This document shows, in pieces, positions 1 to 8,304 of a stretch of DNA of 64,000 nucleotides. The stretch covers positions 1-64,000 of the forward strand of contig JBBQTB010000012.1 in assembly GCA_038213375.1 (NCBI GenBank). The letters run 5' to 3'. This stretch comes from JAAUTT01 sp038213375 (GTDB lineage: Bacteria > Bacteroidota > Bacteroidia > Bacteroidales > JAAUTT01). The notes beneath the pieces were generated by a model. That model did not search any database and was not told the origin of the DNA. It saw only the letters and a list, made by a program, of their open reading frames with translations. Position 1 is the first letter of the stretch. Each line of letters begins with the position of its first letter. Position numbers and translations under genes: made by a program.

Positions 1-91
1 TGCGAAAAAATATTAAAAACCAGGGGGCATAAAAACTTCAAAAACCTAATGCATTTTTTATATTTTTACACAAATATTGACCACTAGAAAA

Positions 92-140
92 ATGTCCTTT
101 TATTTCCGGAATGACTGTCCTTTTAAAACGGAATACGCAC
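92..140. repeat. Tandem imperfect 23-bp repeat, possible mobile-element end
   Basis: Two adjacent units begin TGTCCTTTT (about 93 and 117) and continue to CGGAAT, differing in a few bases between. Arrays of short terminal repeats beginning TGTCC remind me of IS21-type element ends, but no transposase is visible here and the repeat orientation does not point clearly to an element on the left. It lies exactly where the open frame of the truncated PKD protein begins, so it may mark an insertion or deletion scar. Confidence 0.35.
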
Positions 141-687
141 TAAATGTAAGGTAATTGGAAGTTTTGTTACTAATGTAAGCTATGGACTTTCTCCATTGAA
201 TGTTACCTTTACCAATACATCGGTAGAAGCAAGTAATTACCTTTGGATCTTCGGAGATCAGAGCATATCAAATAGCATTTCCCCATCACACGATTTTATT
301 AACAATGGCAAAGATACAATTACATATAAGGTAAAAATGGTTGCCAGCAATGGGAGTTGTATATCAGATACCTTTGCAAAAATCGTTAAAGTATTTCCTA
401 TACTTCTTTCTACGGACGAAATGCTAATGAATAATGGTATTAATGTTTTTCCCAACCCAATAGTTGAAAGTTTAAATATTAGATATCATTTATCTCAATC
501 TGAAAAAGTCACTGTGGATGTATTTGAAAATAGCGGTCGCTTAATTAATCATGTCGCCGAAAAACTGAACCTTATTGGAGATCAAATCATTACTTTAAAT
601 TTAGGGAATCAAATAAATGGAATTGTTATTGTGAGACTTAAAATAGGTGCTACTAGTTACTCTTTCAAAAGAATTGTACAAAGATAG
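127..687 (+). pseudogene. 3' remnant of a PKD-domain, T9SS-sorted surface protein
   Basis: The frame is open from 127, after an in-frame TAA at 124, but has no ATG start; the first usable start is a TTG at 196. The visible product has the end of a PKD domain (SPLNVTFTNTS, then LWIFGDQ) over its first 80 or so residues, followed by a type A T9SS C-terminal sorting domain with the motif NVFPNP and a terminal basic KRIVQR. Family members are usually many hundreds of residues long, with a signal peptide and repeated domains, all absent here. The intact protein would have been exported and attached to the cell surface. The missing 5' part and the abutting tandem repeat suggest truncation. An alternative is a frameshift at the left end of the window, which cannot be judged because upstream sequence is short. 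Confidence 0.7.
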
Positions 688-890
688 AATTTGCTGCTCT
701 TGAGTAAGATTAAAGATGGATTTCTTAATAGGTTTGTCCAAAACATATCGTTTGGTGCCAAAACCAGATCGTGTTGTGCTTCCATAAATTCTGGTAAGGC
801 TTAAAAAAGCATCTTAACCCAACTTGCACCCCAGACTCGTATTTGAAAATCAATCATAAATAACTTCGTAAAGGAGAATTATTATATCAA
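688..890. other. Intergenic stretch without a recognisable gene
   Basis: About 200 bases between the PKD remnant and the DedA gene. Short open stretches exist on both strands (for example minus-strand frames over 700-830), but none has a start, a ribosome site or recognisable similarity. It may be decayed coding sequence. Confidence 0.4.
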
Positions 891-1511
891 TTAGTTATTC
901 TTGCTGTCTTTCTTTTTTATAGCCTGATAAATCAAATAAATAACAAACCCCAAACCTATAAGAACAAAGCCCCAGGTAATTTCCTTAAAATACACTTTCC
1001 ATTTATCAATAAGAAAATAGCTCATTACGGCCAAAGTTGTATTCCATAATGCCGATCCTACAGCAGTATAGATGATAAAATTGCGGAGCTTCATCTTCGA
1101 CAGACCGGCTGGTATGGAAATAAGATGCCGTATACCCGGAATTAGCCGACCTATAAATGTTGAACTGTTTCCGTTTTTTAAAAAATATTGTTCTGCATGG
1201 TCCACTTTGGCCGGAGTTACAAAAAATATTCTTGCCCATTTGCTTTCAGCCATTGCATAGATTATTTTTCGGCCCAGGTAATACGAAAGAACATAGTTAA
1301 ATAAGGCCCCTATAATACATCCCAGGGTAGAGAAAAGAATGATTAGGGATAAATCAAGTTGACCTTTAACCGCCAAATAAGCAGCTGGTGGTATTATTAA
1401 TTCAGAAGGCAGTGGAATAAATGAACTTTCAACAGCCATAAATAAAGTAATGGTACCATAGTTCAGATGAACTTTATACCACTCAATTATAAAATCAAAA
1501 TATTCCATCAT
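891..1511 (-). CDS. DedA/VTT family membrane protein
   Basis: A 206-residue integral membrane protein of the DedA (VTT, SNARE-associated) family, whose members are linked to phospholipid (undecaprenyl phosphate or phosphatidylethanolamine) flipping and membrane homeostasis. Visible features are an acidic residue and helix break in the N-terminal re-entrant region (ESSFIPLPSE, about residues 28-37), a GxxxG-type segment, the conserved second re-entrant motif FIGRLIPGIRHLISIPAG (about 119-136), and a C-terminal helix ending in a lysine-rich tail. Length fits the family. The start has two adjacent Met codons and either could be used. The gene stands alone, tail to tail with the region to its left; DUF1987 lies upstream on the same strand, 44 bases away. 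Confidence 0.88.
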   Translation of the reverse strand: MMEYFDFIIEWYKVHLNYGTITLFMAVESSFIPLPSELIIPPAAYLAVKGQLDLSLIILFSTLGCIIGALFNYVLSYYLGRKIIYAMAESKWARIFFVTPAKVDHAEQYFLKNGNSSTFIGRLIPGIRHLISIPAGLSKMKLRNFIIYTAVGSALWNTTLAVMSYFLIDKWKVYFKEITWGFVLIGLGFVIYLIYQAIKKKDSKNN

Positions 1512-1555
1512 CAGTTCCGATTTACAACGTTGTAAAAATAATAAGTTAGGTACAA

Positions 1556-1945
1556 CTATTCATTAGTCAATTGAATAACATCGAATGGAACCCTTACAAT
1601 GCTTTTATAATCTCTTCCGGCCTCTTTCATTTCATCATCGTCTTCCTGGTAATACCAGATAATTTTAACATTAGTTTGCTTATCCTGATGAAGTTGAACA
1701 AAAGAATTGAACATATTTAAAAGAAGTATACTTGAGCTGGTATTAAAATACTCAAGTGTCACTTTCATTTCAATTTTTGACGGGAGATGAACTTTAAAGG
1801 TATCAAGCCATTTGAAAACAGGTTCGTAAAAAGTACGTGAATCTTCGGGTATTGACCGTCCTGAAATTGTTAAATCACCATTTATTTTAAATTCAATGGA
1901 TGGTGTTTTCCCCAATGGTTTACCTTCAATTATTAAATCCTTCAT
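1556..1945 (-). CDS. DUF1987 / SiaC-type phosphoprotein
   Basis: A 129-residue protein of the DUF1987 family, the family of SiaC from Pseudomonas. In that system SiaC is phosphorylated on a threonine by the SiaB kinase, dephosphorylated by the SiaA phosphatase, and in the free form activates a diguanylate cyclase. The conserved site LEYFNTSSS is present around residues 64-72, with the expected threonine, and the N-terminal region (PSIEFKINGDLTISGRSIPE) is typical. No SiaA-, SiaB- or GGDEF-like partner is encoded nearby, so its partners must lie elsewhere or its role here differs. It may be cotranscribed with the DedA gene downstream. Confidence 0.8.
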   Translation of the reverse strand: MKDLIIEGKPLGKTPSIEFKINGDLTISGRSIPEDSRTFYEPVFKWLDTFKVHLPSKIEMKVTLEYFNTSSSILLLNMFNSFVQLHQDKQTNVKIIWYYQEDDDEMKEAGRDYKSIVRVPFDVIQLTNE

Positions 1946-2271
1946 AATTTAATTTATAAATTTTAATACCAGAGATTAAATGGTTAAATGAATGCCGTGT
2001 TTTCATTGATTTAATTTACAAATAATTGAGAACTAATACAAACTATAAGTTACAATATTTGAAAACCTTATAATACGGAAACAATAGTTATTCAATAAAT
2101 CAAGAATACCACTGGAATTGTCAAATATAGTAATTATATAAATGTCTAAAGCCGACAAAAAGACTCTTTTTACAGTAATATTTGTTTTCCGGATAGTTTT
2201 TTAGGAAGGAAAAATCTCGTAAATTATTATATTTATCCTCTGAAAATAATACTAACTAACTTAAATTATTC
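1946..2271. other. Intergenic region before the symporter gene
   Basis: 326 AT-rich bases between divergent genes, expected to hold both promoters. A minus-strand TATATTTG-like element lies at 2122-2129 but has no well-placed upstream TTTG. I see no ORF and no convincing RNA structure. Confidence 0.4.
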
Positions 2272-4158
2272 ATGCACTTACATTATATTGATTTATCAAT
2301 TATTTTTCTCTATCTCATTGCTACCGTGTTTATCGGGCATTATGTGTCGCATCGGGCTTCCCGCGATCTCAAATCGTACTTTCTGGGAGGAAATAGCCTG
2401 CCATGGTATTATCTGGGAATATCCAATGCATCGGGCATGTTCGATATCGCAGGAACTATGCTTCTTGTATACTGGCTATCAGTTTACGGATTAAAAAGCG
2501 TTTGGCTTCCGTGGGTTTGGCCCGTTTTTAATCAAGTTTTCTTAATGGTCTATCTGAGCGTTTGGCTGCGTCGTTCCAATGTAATGACTGGTGCTGAATG
2601 GATAAAGACACGTTTCGGAAGTGGCAAGGGCGCTAATCTCTCACATATTATAGTAGTTGTTTTCGCTTTGGTTAGCGTGATCGGATTTCTGGCCTATGGT
2701 TTCAAAGGAATTGGCAAATTTGCTGTTGCTTTTTTACCCCCATTGATTACTAATTCTGAAACTTTGTTAAGATTTCCACAAATAAATGCCAACCTATACG
2801 CTTTGATATTAATGGCTATTACCACTTTTTATGTAGTTAAGGGGGGTATGTTCAGTGTGGTAATCACCGAAGTCATTCAATATGGAATTCTTACTATCTC
2901 ATCCATTGCCATCGGAATAATTGCCATGACACAGATTTCACCCGATGCTCTTACGGCAGTTATTCCTCACGGCTGGAAAGACATATTTTTCGGATGGGGT
3001 CTCGATTTAGACTGGTCAACGGTTAAGGCTGACTCGGCAACCAAAGTAGCTGCCTTTAACGACTGGATTAAAAATGACGGTTATTCTATGTTTGGTTTTT
3101 TCTTTATCATGATGTTGTTTAAAGGGATATTTGTTTCTGCTGCGGGTCCGGCGCCAAACTACGACATGCAGCGTGTTCTTTCAACAAAAAGTCCTCGCGA
3201 AGCTGCTAAAATGAGCTCACTGGTAAGTATTGTACTTAATCCTCCCCGGTATTTTATGATTGCAGGTTTAACTGTGCTGGCCCTTGTTCATTTCGACAGC
3301 CTGTATAAAAGTTCAATTGTAAAACCCGATTTTGAAACCATTCTTCCTCAGGTGCTGGCTACCTATGTACCCATTGGGCTGTTAGGTTTTCTAATGGCTG
3401 GTTTGCTTGCAGCTTTTATGAGTAATTTTGCTGCTACAGTAAATGCTGCGCCTGCTTATATTGTTAACGATATTTATAAACAATATATAAATCCCAATGC
3501 CGATGCAAAGAAGTACGTTAAAATGAGCTATATCGCATCTGTAGTTGTGGTTGTAGTGGGTATTACCTTTGGTTTCTTTGTGGAAAGTATCAATAATGTG
3601 GTATTGTGGATTGTTTCAGCGCTTTGGGGCGGTTACACAGCATCGAATGTGTTGAAATGGTATTGGTGGAGATTCAATGGTTACGGATATTTCTGGGGAA
3701 TGGTAACCGGTATTGCTACGGCTCTATTATTGCCTTTGTTAACAAGTCTAAACCTATTGTCATTTTTAAATGACTGGCCACTTCATAATAATCCTAATAT
3801 GAATGCGTTTCCTATCATTTTGTTATGTTCACTTTTTGGATGTATTCTGGCAACGTATCTTACTAAACCTGAAGATGACGAAGTACTAAAAAAATTCTAT
3901 TCCACCATTCGCCCATGGGGTTTTTGGGGACCAGTTCGCAAAATGGTGCTCCTTGATAATCCTGAGTTTAAGAAAAATACCAATTTTGGCCGTGATATGT
4001 TTAATATTGTAATCGGTATTATTGGTCAGATTATTCTTATGGCATTACCAATATATATTGTTATTAGGGAAAAAACGGCTATAATTGTTTGTGTTATAGT
4101 GCTTGCTGCAATTGCTATTACTATGAAGAAAACATGGTACGATAAATTGGAGGATTAG
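2272..4158 (+). CDS. Sodium/solute symporter (SSS family), probably for a mannosyl disaccharide
   Basis: A 628-residue polytopic inner-membrane protein of the sodium:solute symporter family, with about 13-14 hydrophobic segments. The N-terminal region (YFLGGNSLPWYYLGISNASG, about residues 36-55) is the typical SSS opening. It starts with ATG at 2272 and is followed after 56 bases by a GH130 phosphorylase gene on the same strand. In Bacteroides fragilis, as I recall, a symporter of this kind sits beside mannosylglucose phosphorylase and mannobiose 2-epimerase in the mannan pathway, so import of beta-1,4-mannobiose or mannosylglucose is a reasonable inference from context. The sequence alone supports only the transporter class. 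Confidence 0.85.
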   Translation: MHLHYIDLSIIFLYLIATVFIGHYVSHRASRDLKSYFLGGNSLPWYYLGISNASGMFDIAGTMLLVYWLSVYGLKSVWLPWVWPVFNQVFLMVYLSVWLRRSNVMTGAEWIKTRFGSGKGANLSHIIVVVFALVSVIGFLAYGFKGIGKFAVAFLPPLITNSETLLRFPQINANLYALILMAITTFYVVKGGMFSVVITEVIQYGILTISSIAIGIIAMTQISPDALTAVIPHGWKDIFFGWGLDLDWSTVKADSATKVAAFNDWIKNDGYSMFGFFFIMMLFKGIFVSAAGPAPNYDMQRVLSTKSPREAAKMSSLVSIVLNPPRYFMIAGLTVLALVHFDSLYKSSIVKPDFETILPQVLATYVPIGLLGFLMAGLLAAFMSNFAATVNAAPAYIVNDIYKQYINPNADAKKYVKMSYIASVVVVVVGITFGFFVESINNVVLWIVSALWGGYTASNVLKWYWWRFNGYGYFWGMVTGIATALLLPLLTSLNLLSFLNDWPLHNNPNMNAFPIILLCSLFGCILATYLTKPEDDEVLKKFYSTIRPWGFWGPVRKMVLLDNPEFKKNTNFGRDMFNIVIGIIGQIILMALPIYIVIREKTAIIVCVIVLAAIAITMKKTWYDKLED

Positions 4159-4214
4159 TTTTAAAATTTAAGAACCAAAGACTATGACGAACAACGAATA
4201 ACTCAAAACTATTA

Positions 4215-5411
4215 ATGGATAATATGACTAAACTAGATTTTAATAAACGTTTTTATGGATTGCTTAACGAGCATGAGCGATTAATTACACGGCCAAATGA
4301 GCCAGTTGCTGAATATAATGGAGTTTATCAACGGTACAAATACCCGATTCTTACCGGCAATCATGCTCCGGTTTTCTGGAGGTACGATTTGAATCCTGCA
4401 ACCAATCCACTATTGCTGGAGCGCCTGGGGGTAAATGCAGCTTTTAATTCAGGAGCAATGGAATGGAATGGGAAAATTGTTTTGGCAGTGCGTGTTGAAG
4501 GCGATGACCGGAAATCGTTTTTTGCCATTGCTGAAAGTTCCAACGGCCTTGATAATTTCCGTTTTTGGGATTATCCCATTACACTTCCTGAAACTGAAGA
4601 TCCGGCCACTAACGTGTATGACATGCGTTTGACCAAACACGAAGATGGATGGATTTATGGTATTTTTTGTGCTGAGCGGAAAGATCCGAATGCACCTTCT
4701 GGTGATACATCTTCAGCCACCGCTACAGCAGGCATTGCTCGTACCAAGGATTTGATCACTTGGAACCGTTTGCCTGATTTAAAAACTAAAAGTCAACAAC
4801 GCAATGTAGTATTGCACCCTGAGTTTGTAAACGGTAAATATGCACTTTATACTCGTCCACAGGATGGGTTTATCGATACCGGATCGGGTGGTGGAATTGG
4901 CTGGGGTTTGGTTGATAGCATGGAAAATGCTGAAGTGAAAGACGAAGTTATTATTGATCCGAAAATATATCATACCCTTAAAGAAGTAAAAAACGGTCAG
5001 GGACCTCATCCCATCAAAACAAAACATGGTTGGTTGCATCTGGCACATGGAGTTCGTGGCTGTGCAGCAGGGTTGCGCTATGTAATGTATATGTTTATGA
5101 CCGACTTGAAAGAGCCATGGAAATTAACGTATGCTCCGGGAGGATTTTTCATGGCCCCTGAAGGCGATGAGCGCATCGGAGATGTTTCAAACGTGTTATT
5201 TACCAATGGGTGGGTAGCCAAAGATAACGGTGATGTGTTTATTTACTTTGCATCATCGGATACGCGCATGCACGTGGCTACATCAACCCTTGATCGTTTG
5301 ACGGATTATGTGATGAATACTCCTAAAGATGGTTTACGCACCGCCATATGTGTTGAGCAGCGAAAGGAGTTAATAAAAAAGAACCTTGAATTTATGAAAA
5401 AGAATCTGTAG
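4215..5411 (+). CDS. GH130 glycoside phosphorylase, likely 4-O-beta-mannosyl-glucose phosphorylase
   Basis: A 398-residue cytoplasmic enzyme of glycoside hydrolase family 130. These enzymes cleave beta-mannosides by inverting phosphorolysis, releasing alpha-mannose 1-phosphate. Visible marks are FNSGAMEWNGK (about 77-87), VEGDDRKSFFAIAESSNG (about 94-111), the segment YDMRLT with the proposed general acid at Asp136, and GQGPHPIKTKHGWLHL with GVRG further on. The pattern and length (about 390 residues) closely resemble the Bacteroides fragilis mannosylglucose phosphorylase as I remember it. Acceptor specificity (glucose versus mannose or N-acetylglucosamine) cannot be read with certainty. It is downstream of the SSS symporter and ends just before a hairpin terminator. 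Confidence 0.88.
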   Translation: MDNMTKLDFNKRFYGLLNEHERLITRPNEPVAEYNGVYQRYKYPILTGNHAPVFWRYDLNPATNPLLLERLGVNAAFNSGAMEWNGKIVLAVRVEGDDRKSFFAIAESSNGLDNFRFWDYPITLPETEDPATNVYDMRLTKHEDGWIYGIFCAERKDPNAPSGDTSSATATAGIARTKDLITWNRLPDLKTKSQQRNVVLHPEFVNGKYALYTRPQDGFIDTGSGGGIGWGLVDSMENAEVKDEVIIDPKIYHTLKEVKNGQGPHPIKTKHGWLHLAHGVRGCAAGLRYVMYMFMTDLKEPWKLTYAPGGFFMAPEGDERIGDVSNVLFTNGWVAKDNGDVFIYFASSDTRMHVATSTLDRLTDYVMNTPKDGLRTAICVEQRKELIKKNLEFMKKNL

Positions 5412-5490
5412 AAAGGTAAGAATGTAGAATAGTCGATTTGACTGTGAATGCCAATCGAATATTATTGGAAATTTAATCTTATGTCTCATA

Positions 5491-5530
5491 TAGTCTCACC
5501 AAACATACACTTGGTGAGACTATTATATTT
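5491..5530. terminator. Bidirectional hairpin terminator
   Basis: A perfect 12-bp stem (5491-5502 pairing with 5511-5522) around an 8-base loop, followed by a T-rich tract on the plus strand. It lies between the convergent GH130 and eanA genes and could serve both. Confidence 0.8.
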
Positions 5531-5618
5531 TATCTACCTGGTTTATCATTTTTGCACCAGTAATTAAAGTGGATTACTTTAAACATTTGCACAATAATAG
5601 AAAACACTATTGATACAA

Positions 5619-6617
5619 TTAATAGCTAAAATGAACTATCGAAAACCACTTATTGGCATCGGAATAAATATTATTTATTGTTAATCCGCTCAAAGCTGCA
5701 AAATTTAAAATATAGCTATCGGTATATTTATGTGAATTTTCCGTATGAATTGTTTCCCCCTTTTTTAAAATGATATTTTTATCAGAATGTGGACAGTAAA
5801 CTTCCATATTTTTCAGGGCTTTTAAATGCATCTCAATTCTGCACTCATCTTCGTTATAAAATGCCATGTGTTCAAATGATTCTGCTTCAAAGTCAGTATG
5901 CGCTATTCTATTTATCACATTCAATATGTTTTTATTGAAAGCAGCCGTAATGCCCAGCTTGTCATTATAAGCATTTCCAACTACCGCTATGTCTTTTACC
6001 ATATCCAAGCCAAGTAATAACTGATCGCCGTGGTGCATACATTTTTTTAAATCAAATAAAAATCGAACTGATTGCTTTCGCGTAAGATTTCCTAACGTGC
6101 TTCCGAAGAAACAAAACAACCTTTTTGTATCATTAGGTATAACATTTAGATGAGAAAGAAAATCAGCTACCAAACCATTTATTGTGATGTCTGGAAATTT
6201 TTCAATAAGCATTTTTGATGATTTTAAAATGGCAGAATCACTTACATCTACCGGGATATATCGTATCGACCCCAAATTTTCCGGAGGAACAGCTTCAAGA
6301 AGAATAGAAATTTTTGAACAATCACCACTTCCAAGTTCAATGATATCCACGTTTTGTAATGTTTTCGCTATTTGTGGCGCAATATTTCTTAGAATTGCTT
6401 TTTCAGTAAGAGTGGGATAATATTCCTGTAAGTGGGTAATTTCCTCAAATAATTTAGAACCAGCCTTGTCATAAAAATATTTGCTTGATATATACTTGTG
6501 CTCTGCAAATAGACCTTCCAGGATTTCATTAATATTTTCTTCATTCGTGCTGTTTTCAAGGTAATTGTATATTGAAATCTGAGTTTTTGTCGAATTAAAT
6601 GTATTGTATATATCCAT
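5619..6617 (-). CDS. eanA: EgtD/EanA-type L-histidine N-alpha-trimethyltransferase
   Basis: A 332-residue SAM-dependent enzyme of the EgtD family (DUF2260/Methyltransf_33), which converts histidine to trimethylhistidine (hercynine). Visible features are YFYDKAGSKLFEEIT (47-61), EYYPTLTE (65-72) holding the substrate tyrosine, the SAM motif ELGSGDCSK (94-102), GSTLGNLT (172-179) with the carboxylate-binding Asn177, NAYNDKLGITAAFN (215-228) with Tyr217, and TENSHKY (292-298), where Glu293 and Ser295 correspond to the residues that bind the amino and imidazole groups in mycobacterial EgtD. Length is as expected. It is the second gene of an operon, 23 bases after the three-domain rhodanese. No EgtB- or EgtC-like gene is nearby, consistent with the oxygen-independent route. 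OvoA-like activity is unlikely because no iron-sulfoxide-synthase domain is present. Confidence 0.9.
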   Translation of the reverse strand: MDIYNTFNSTKTQISIYNYLENSTNEENINEILEGLFAEHKYISSKYFYDKAGSKLFEEITHLQEYYPTLTEKAILRNIAPQIAKTLQNVDIIELGSGDCSKISILLEAVPPENLGSIRYIPVDVSDSAILKSSKMLIEKFPDITINGLVADFLSHLNVIPNDTKRLFCFFGSTLGNLTRKQSVRFLFDLKKCMHHGDQLLLGLDMVKDIAVVGNAYNDKLGITAAFNKNILNVINRIAHTDFEAESFEHMAFYNEDECRIEMHLKALKNMEVYCPHSDKNIILKKGETIHTENSHKYTDSYILNFAALSGLTINNIYSDANKWFSIVHFSY

Positions 6618-6640
6618 TTTATTGAGGTTTAGGGTTATTA

Positions 6641-7954
6641 TTAATTATGGACATTTGCAGTATAATGCTCGGGAATGCCAGTTTCAAATGCGTTTGCGGG
6701 GTCATTACTCCATTCAAACCAGCCACCATCATATACCGACACATTCGGCCAGCCCATAAGCCAGGCATTGAACCAGGCTTCACTTCCCCTCCAACCTGTT
6801 CCGCAATAGAATGCCAGGTGTTTATCAGGTGTAATGCCGTTTTTAGTCCATATTTCAGCTATCTCGTTATATTCGCGGGTTGTATGATCGACGTTACGAT
6901 AGTTTTCCATATGGTAGGCATCACTACCACAATCGGCAAATATTGCCCCGGGGATTCGCCCTTTTGCTTTTATATAATTATACCCGCTTACTTCACCAAT
7001 ATATTCAGACCAACTGCGCACGCATACCAACTCGGCATGAGCTGAGGCTATAATCTGTTTGGCTTCCGGGGTATCAACAGCCAGTTCGGGTTTGGATGGT
7101 ATATGTGCTCCAAATTCAGCAATTGGTTTTTTGGTCTCATCGGCATAAGATATTTCAAATCCTTCATCAGACCATGACTGGAAGCCACCATTTAAGACTC
7201 GTACATCTTTCACTCCCGCATACATCATTAAAAAAGCATTCCGTATTGCGCCGATGTCGCCTGCTGCACTTCCGGGAAATTCATCGGAATTGTCTGGAAA
7301 CATAAATTTACCGTAAATAATAACTGTAGTATCAGCAGTAATTCCATGCTTTTCCAATGCAACCTTTAATTCATTTGGCGAACGCCTATTCCATGTTTCG
7401 GGTGCTTCGAGTGCAAGGGTATCCATATCGATGGCACCTGGAATATGTCCACTCAGATAGGCATCCCTGTTTCTGTAATGGGCATGGATTACGATAAATT
7501 TATCATTATTATATTCCAAAGGTTTTTTACCTTCAATCAGATTATTTACCCATAAAGCTGGAACCAAATTTCGGAATCGTTCAAGCTTTTGAAGCGGAAG
7601 CTTCTCATTTGGCAGCCATTCCGATAAAAAACCGGAATAAATCCTGACGTCGGGGTATCCTGAATTTAGAAATCGAAGGGCTACACGTTCCGCATCTTCT
7701 CTGAAATAGCCATAAACTATAATGGTATGATTCGGAAGGATATTTTTGTTTCTCACAATTTCAATCCAATCCATATATTTTAGCCATTTTTCAGGTAAAC
7801 TTTTTGAATTTGGAATATGTCCTCCACGGGCTTCTTTTTGCAAAATCCACCCATTATAGGCATCCACGGGGCGTACGTCTATTATTTTAGAATCAGAATT
7901 ATCAAGTATACTGAATAATTCTGCTGTTGAAACCTCTTTAATAGTATGATTCAT
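6641..7954 (-). CDS. eanB: EanB-type rhodanese, hercynine sulfurtransferase (anaerobic ergothioneine synthase)
   Basis: A 437-residue cytoplasmic protein with three rhodanese domains in a row (about 8-120, 140-270 and 295-425). Only the third keeps a cysteine in the active loop (Cys384 in CGTGWRG); the equivalent loops of the first two lack cysteine. The protein has just three cysteines, 311, 342 and 384, and a tyrosine at 325. From memory, Chlorobium limicola EanB uses Cys339, Cys370, Cys412 and Tyr353; all four differ by exactly 28, which strongly supports orthology. EanB replaces a C-H bond on the hercynine imidazole with C-S using polysulfide, giving ergothioneine without oxygen. The gene immediately precedes an EgtD homologue. 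A general thiosulfate or mercaptopyruvate sulfurtransferase is the alternative, but the three-domain architecture and neighbour argue against it. Confidence 0.87.
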   Translation of the reverse strand: MNHTIKEVSTAELFSILDNSDSKIIDVRPVDAYNGWILQKEARGGHIPNSKSLPEKWLKYMDWIEIVRNKNILPNHTIIVYGYFREDAERVALRFLNSGYPDVRIYSGFLSEWLPNEKLPLQKLERFRNLVPALWVNNLIEGKKPLEYNNDKFIVIHAHYRNRDAYLSGHIPGAIDMDTLALEAPETWNRRSPNELKVALEKHGITADTTVIIYGKFMFPDNSDEFPGSAAGDIGAIRNAFLMMYAGVKDVRVLNGGFQSWSDEGFEISYADETKKPIAEFGAHIPSKPELAVDTPEAKQIIASAHAELVCVRSWSEYIGEVSGYNYIKAKGRIPGAIFADCGSDAYHMENYRNVDHTTREYNEIAEIWTKNGITPDKHLAFYCGTGWRGSEAWFNAWLMGWPNVSVYDGGWFEWSNDPANAFETGIPEHYTANVHN

Positions 7955-8304
7955 AATCTAATATATTAATTTATGATAAATGGATACCTTACAAAAAACT
8001 GCTAGTTTATTAAGATCAAAAACTGCCTAATATTCAATACTTAATGCAATTAAATGTTAAAGTAGATCACATTTTAAAAAACTACAGATAGAAAACATCC
8101 TATTGAGATTTTTGTTGTTTCTCAAATTACTTTTTTGGTTGATCAATACTCATTATTATCCGTTGTCGTCAGTTTTATAAGTCGGGATAAACCAACAGTA
8201 TCTTAACGACCTTTAAAATTTTTCCGGCTAAAATTGAATAAAATTTAAACACAAAACGGCTACCTTAAGGTGGCCGTTTTAGTTTTTACTTGTGTATGGC
8301 AAAA
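7955..8304. other. Intergenic region upstream of eanB
   Basis: 350 bases, presumably including the eanBA promoter on the minus strand (I found no clear TAnnTTTG match close to the start) and, at its right end, the terminator of the EamA gene. No ORF or other structure recognised. Confidence 0.4.
8253..8280 (-). terminator. Terminator of the EamA-transporter gene
   Basis: A 12-bp stem (AAAACGGCTACC with GGTGGCCGTTTT, one G-T pair) with a four-base loop. Read on the minus strand it is followed by a T-rich stretch. It sits 24 bases past the stop of the minus-strand transporter gene. Confidence 0.75.
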
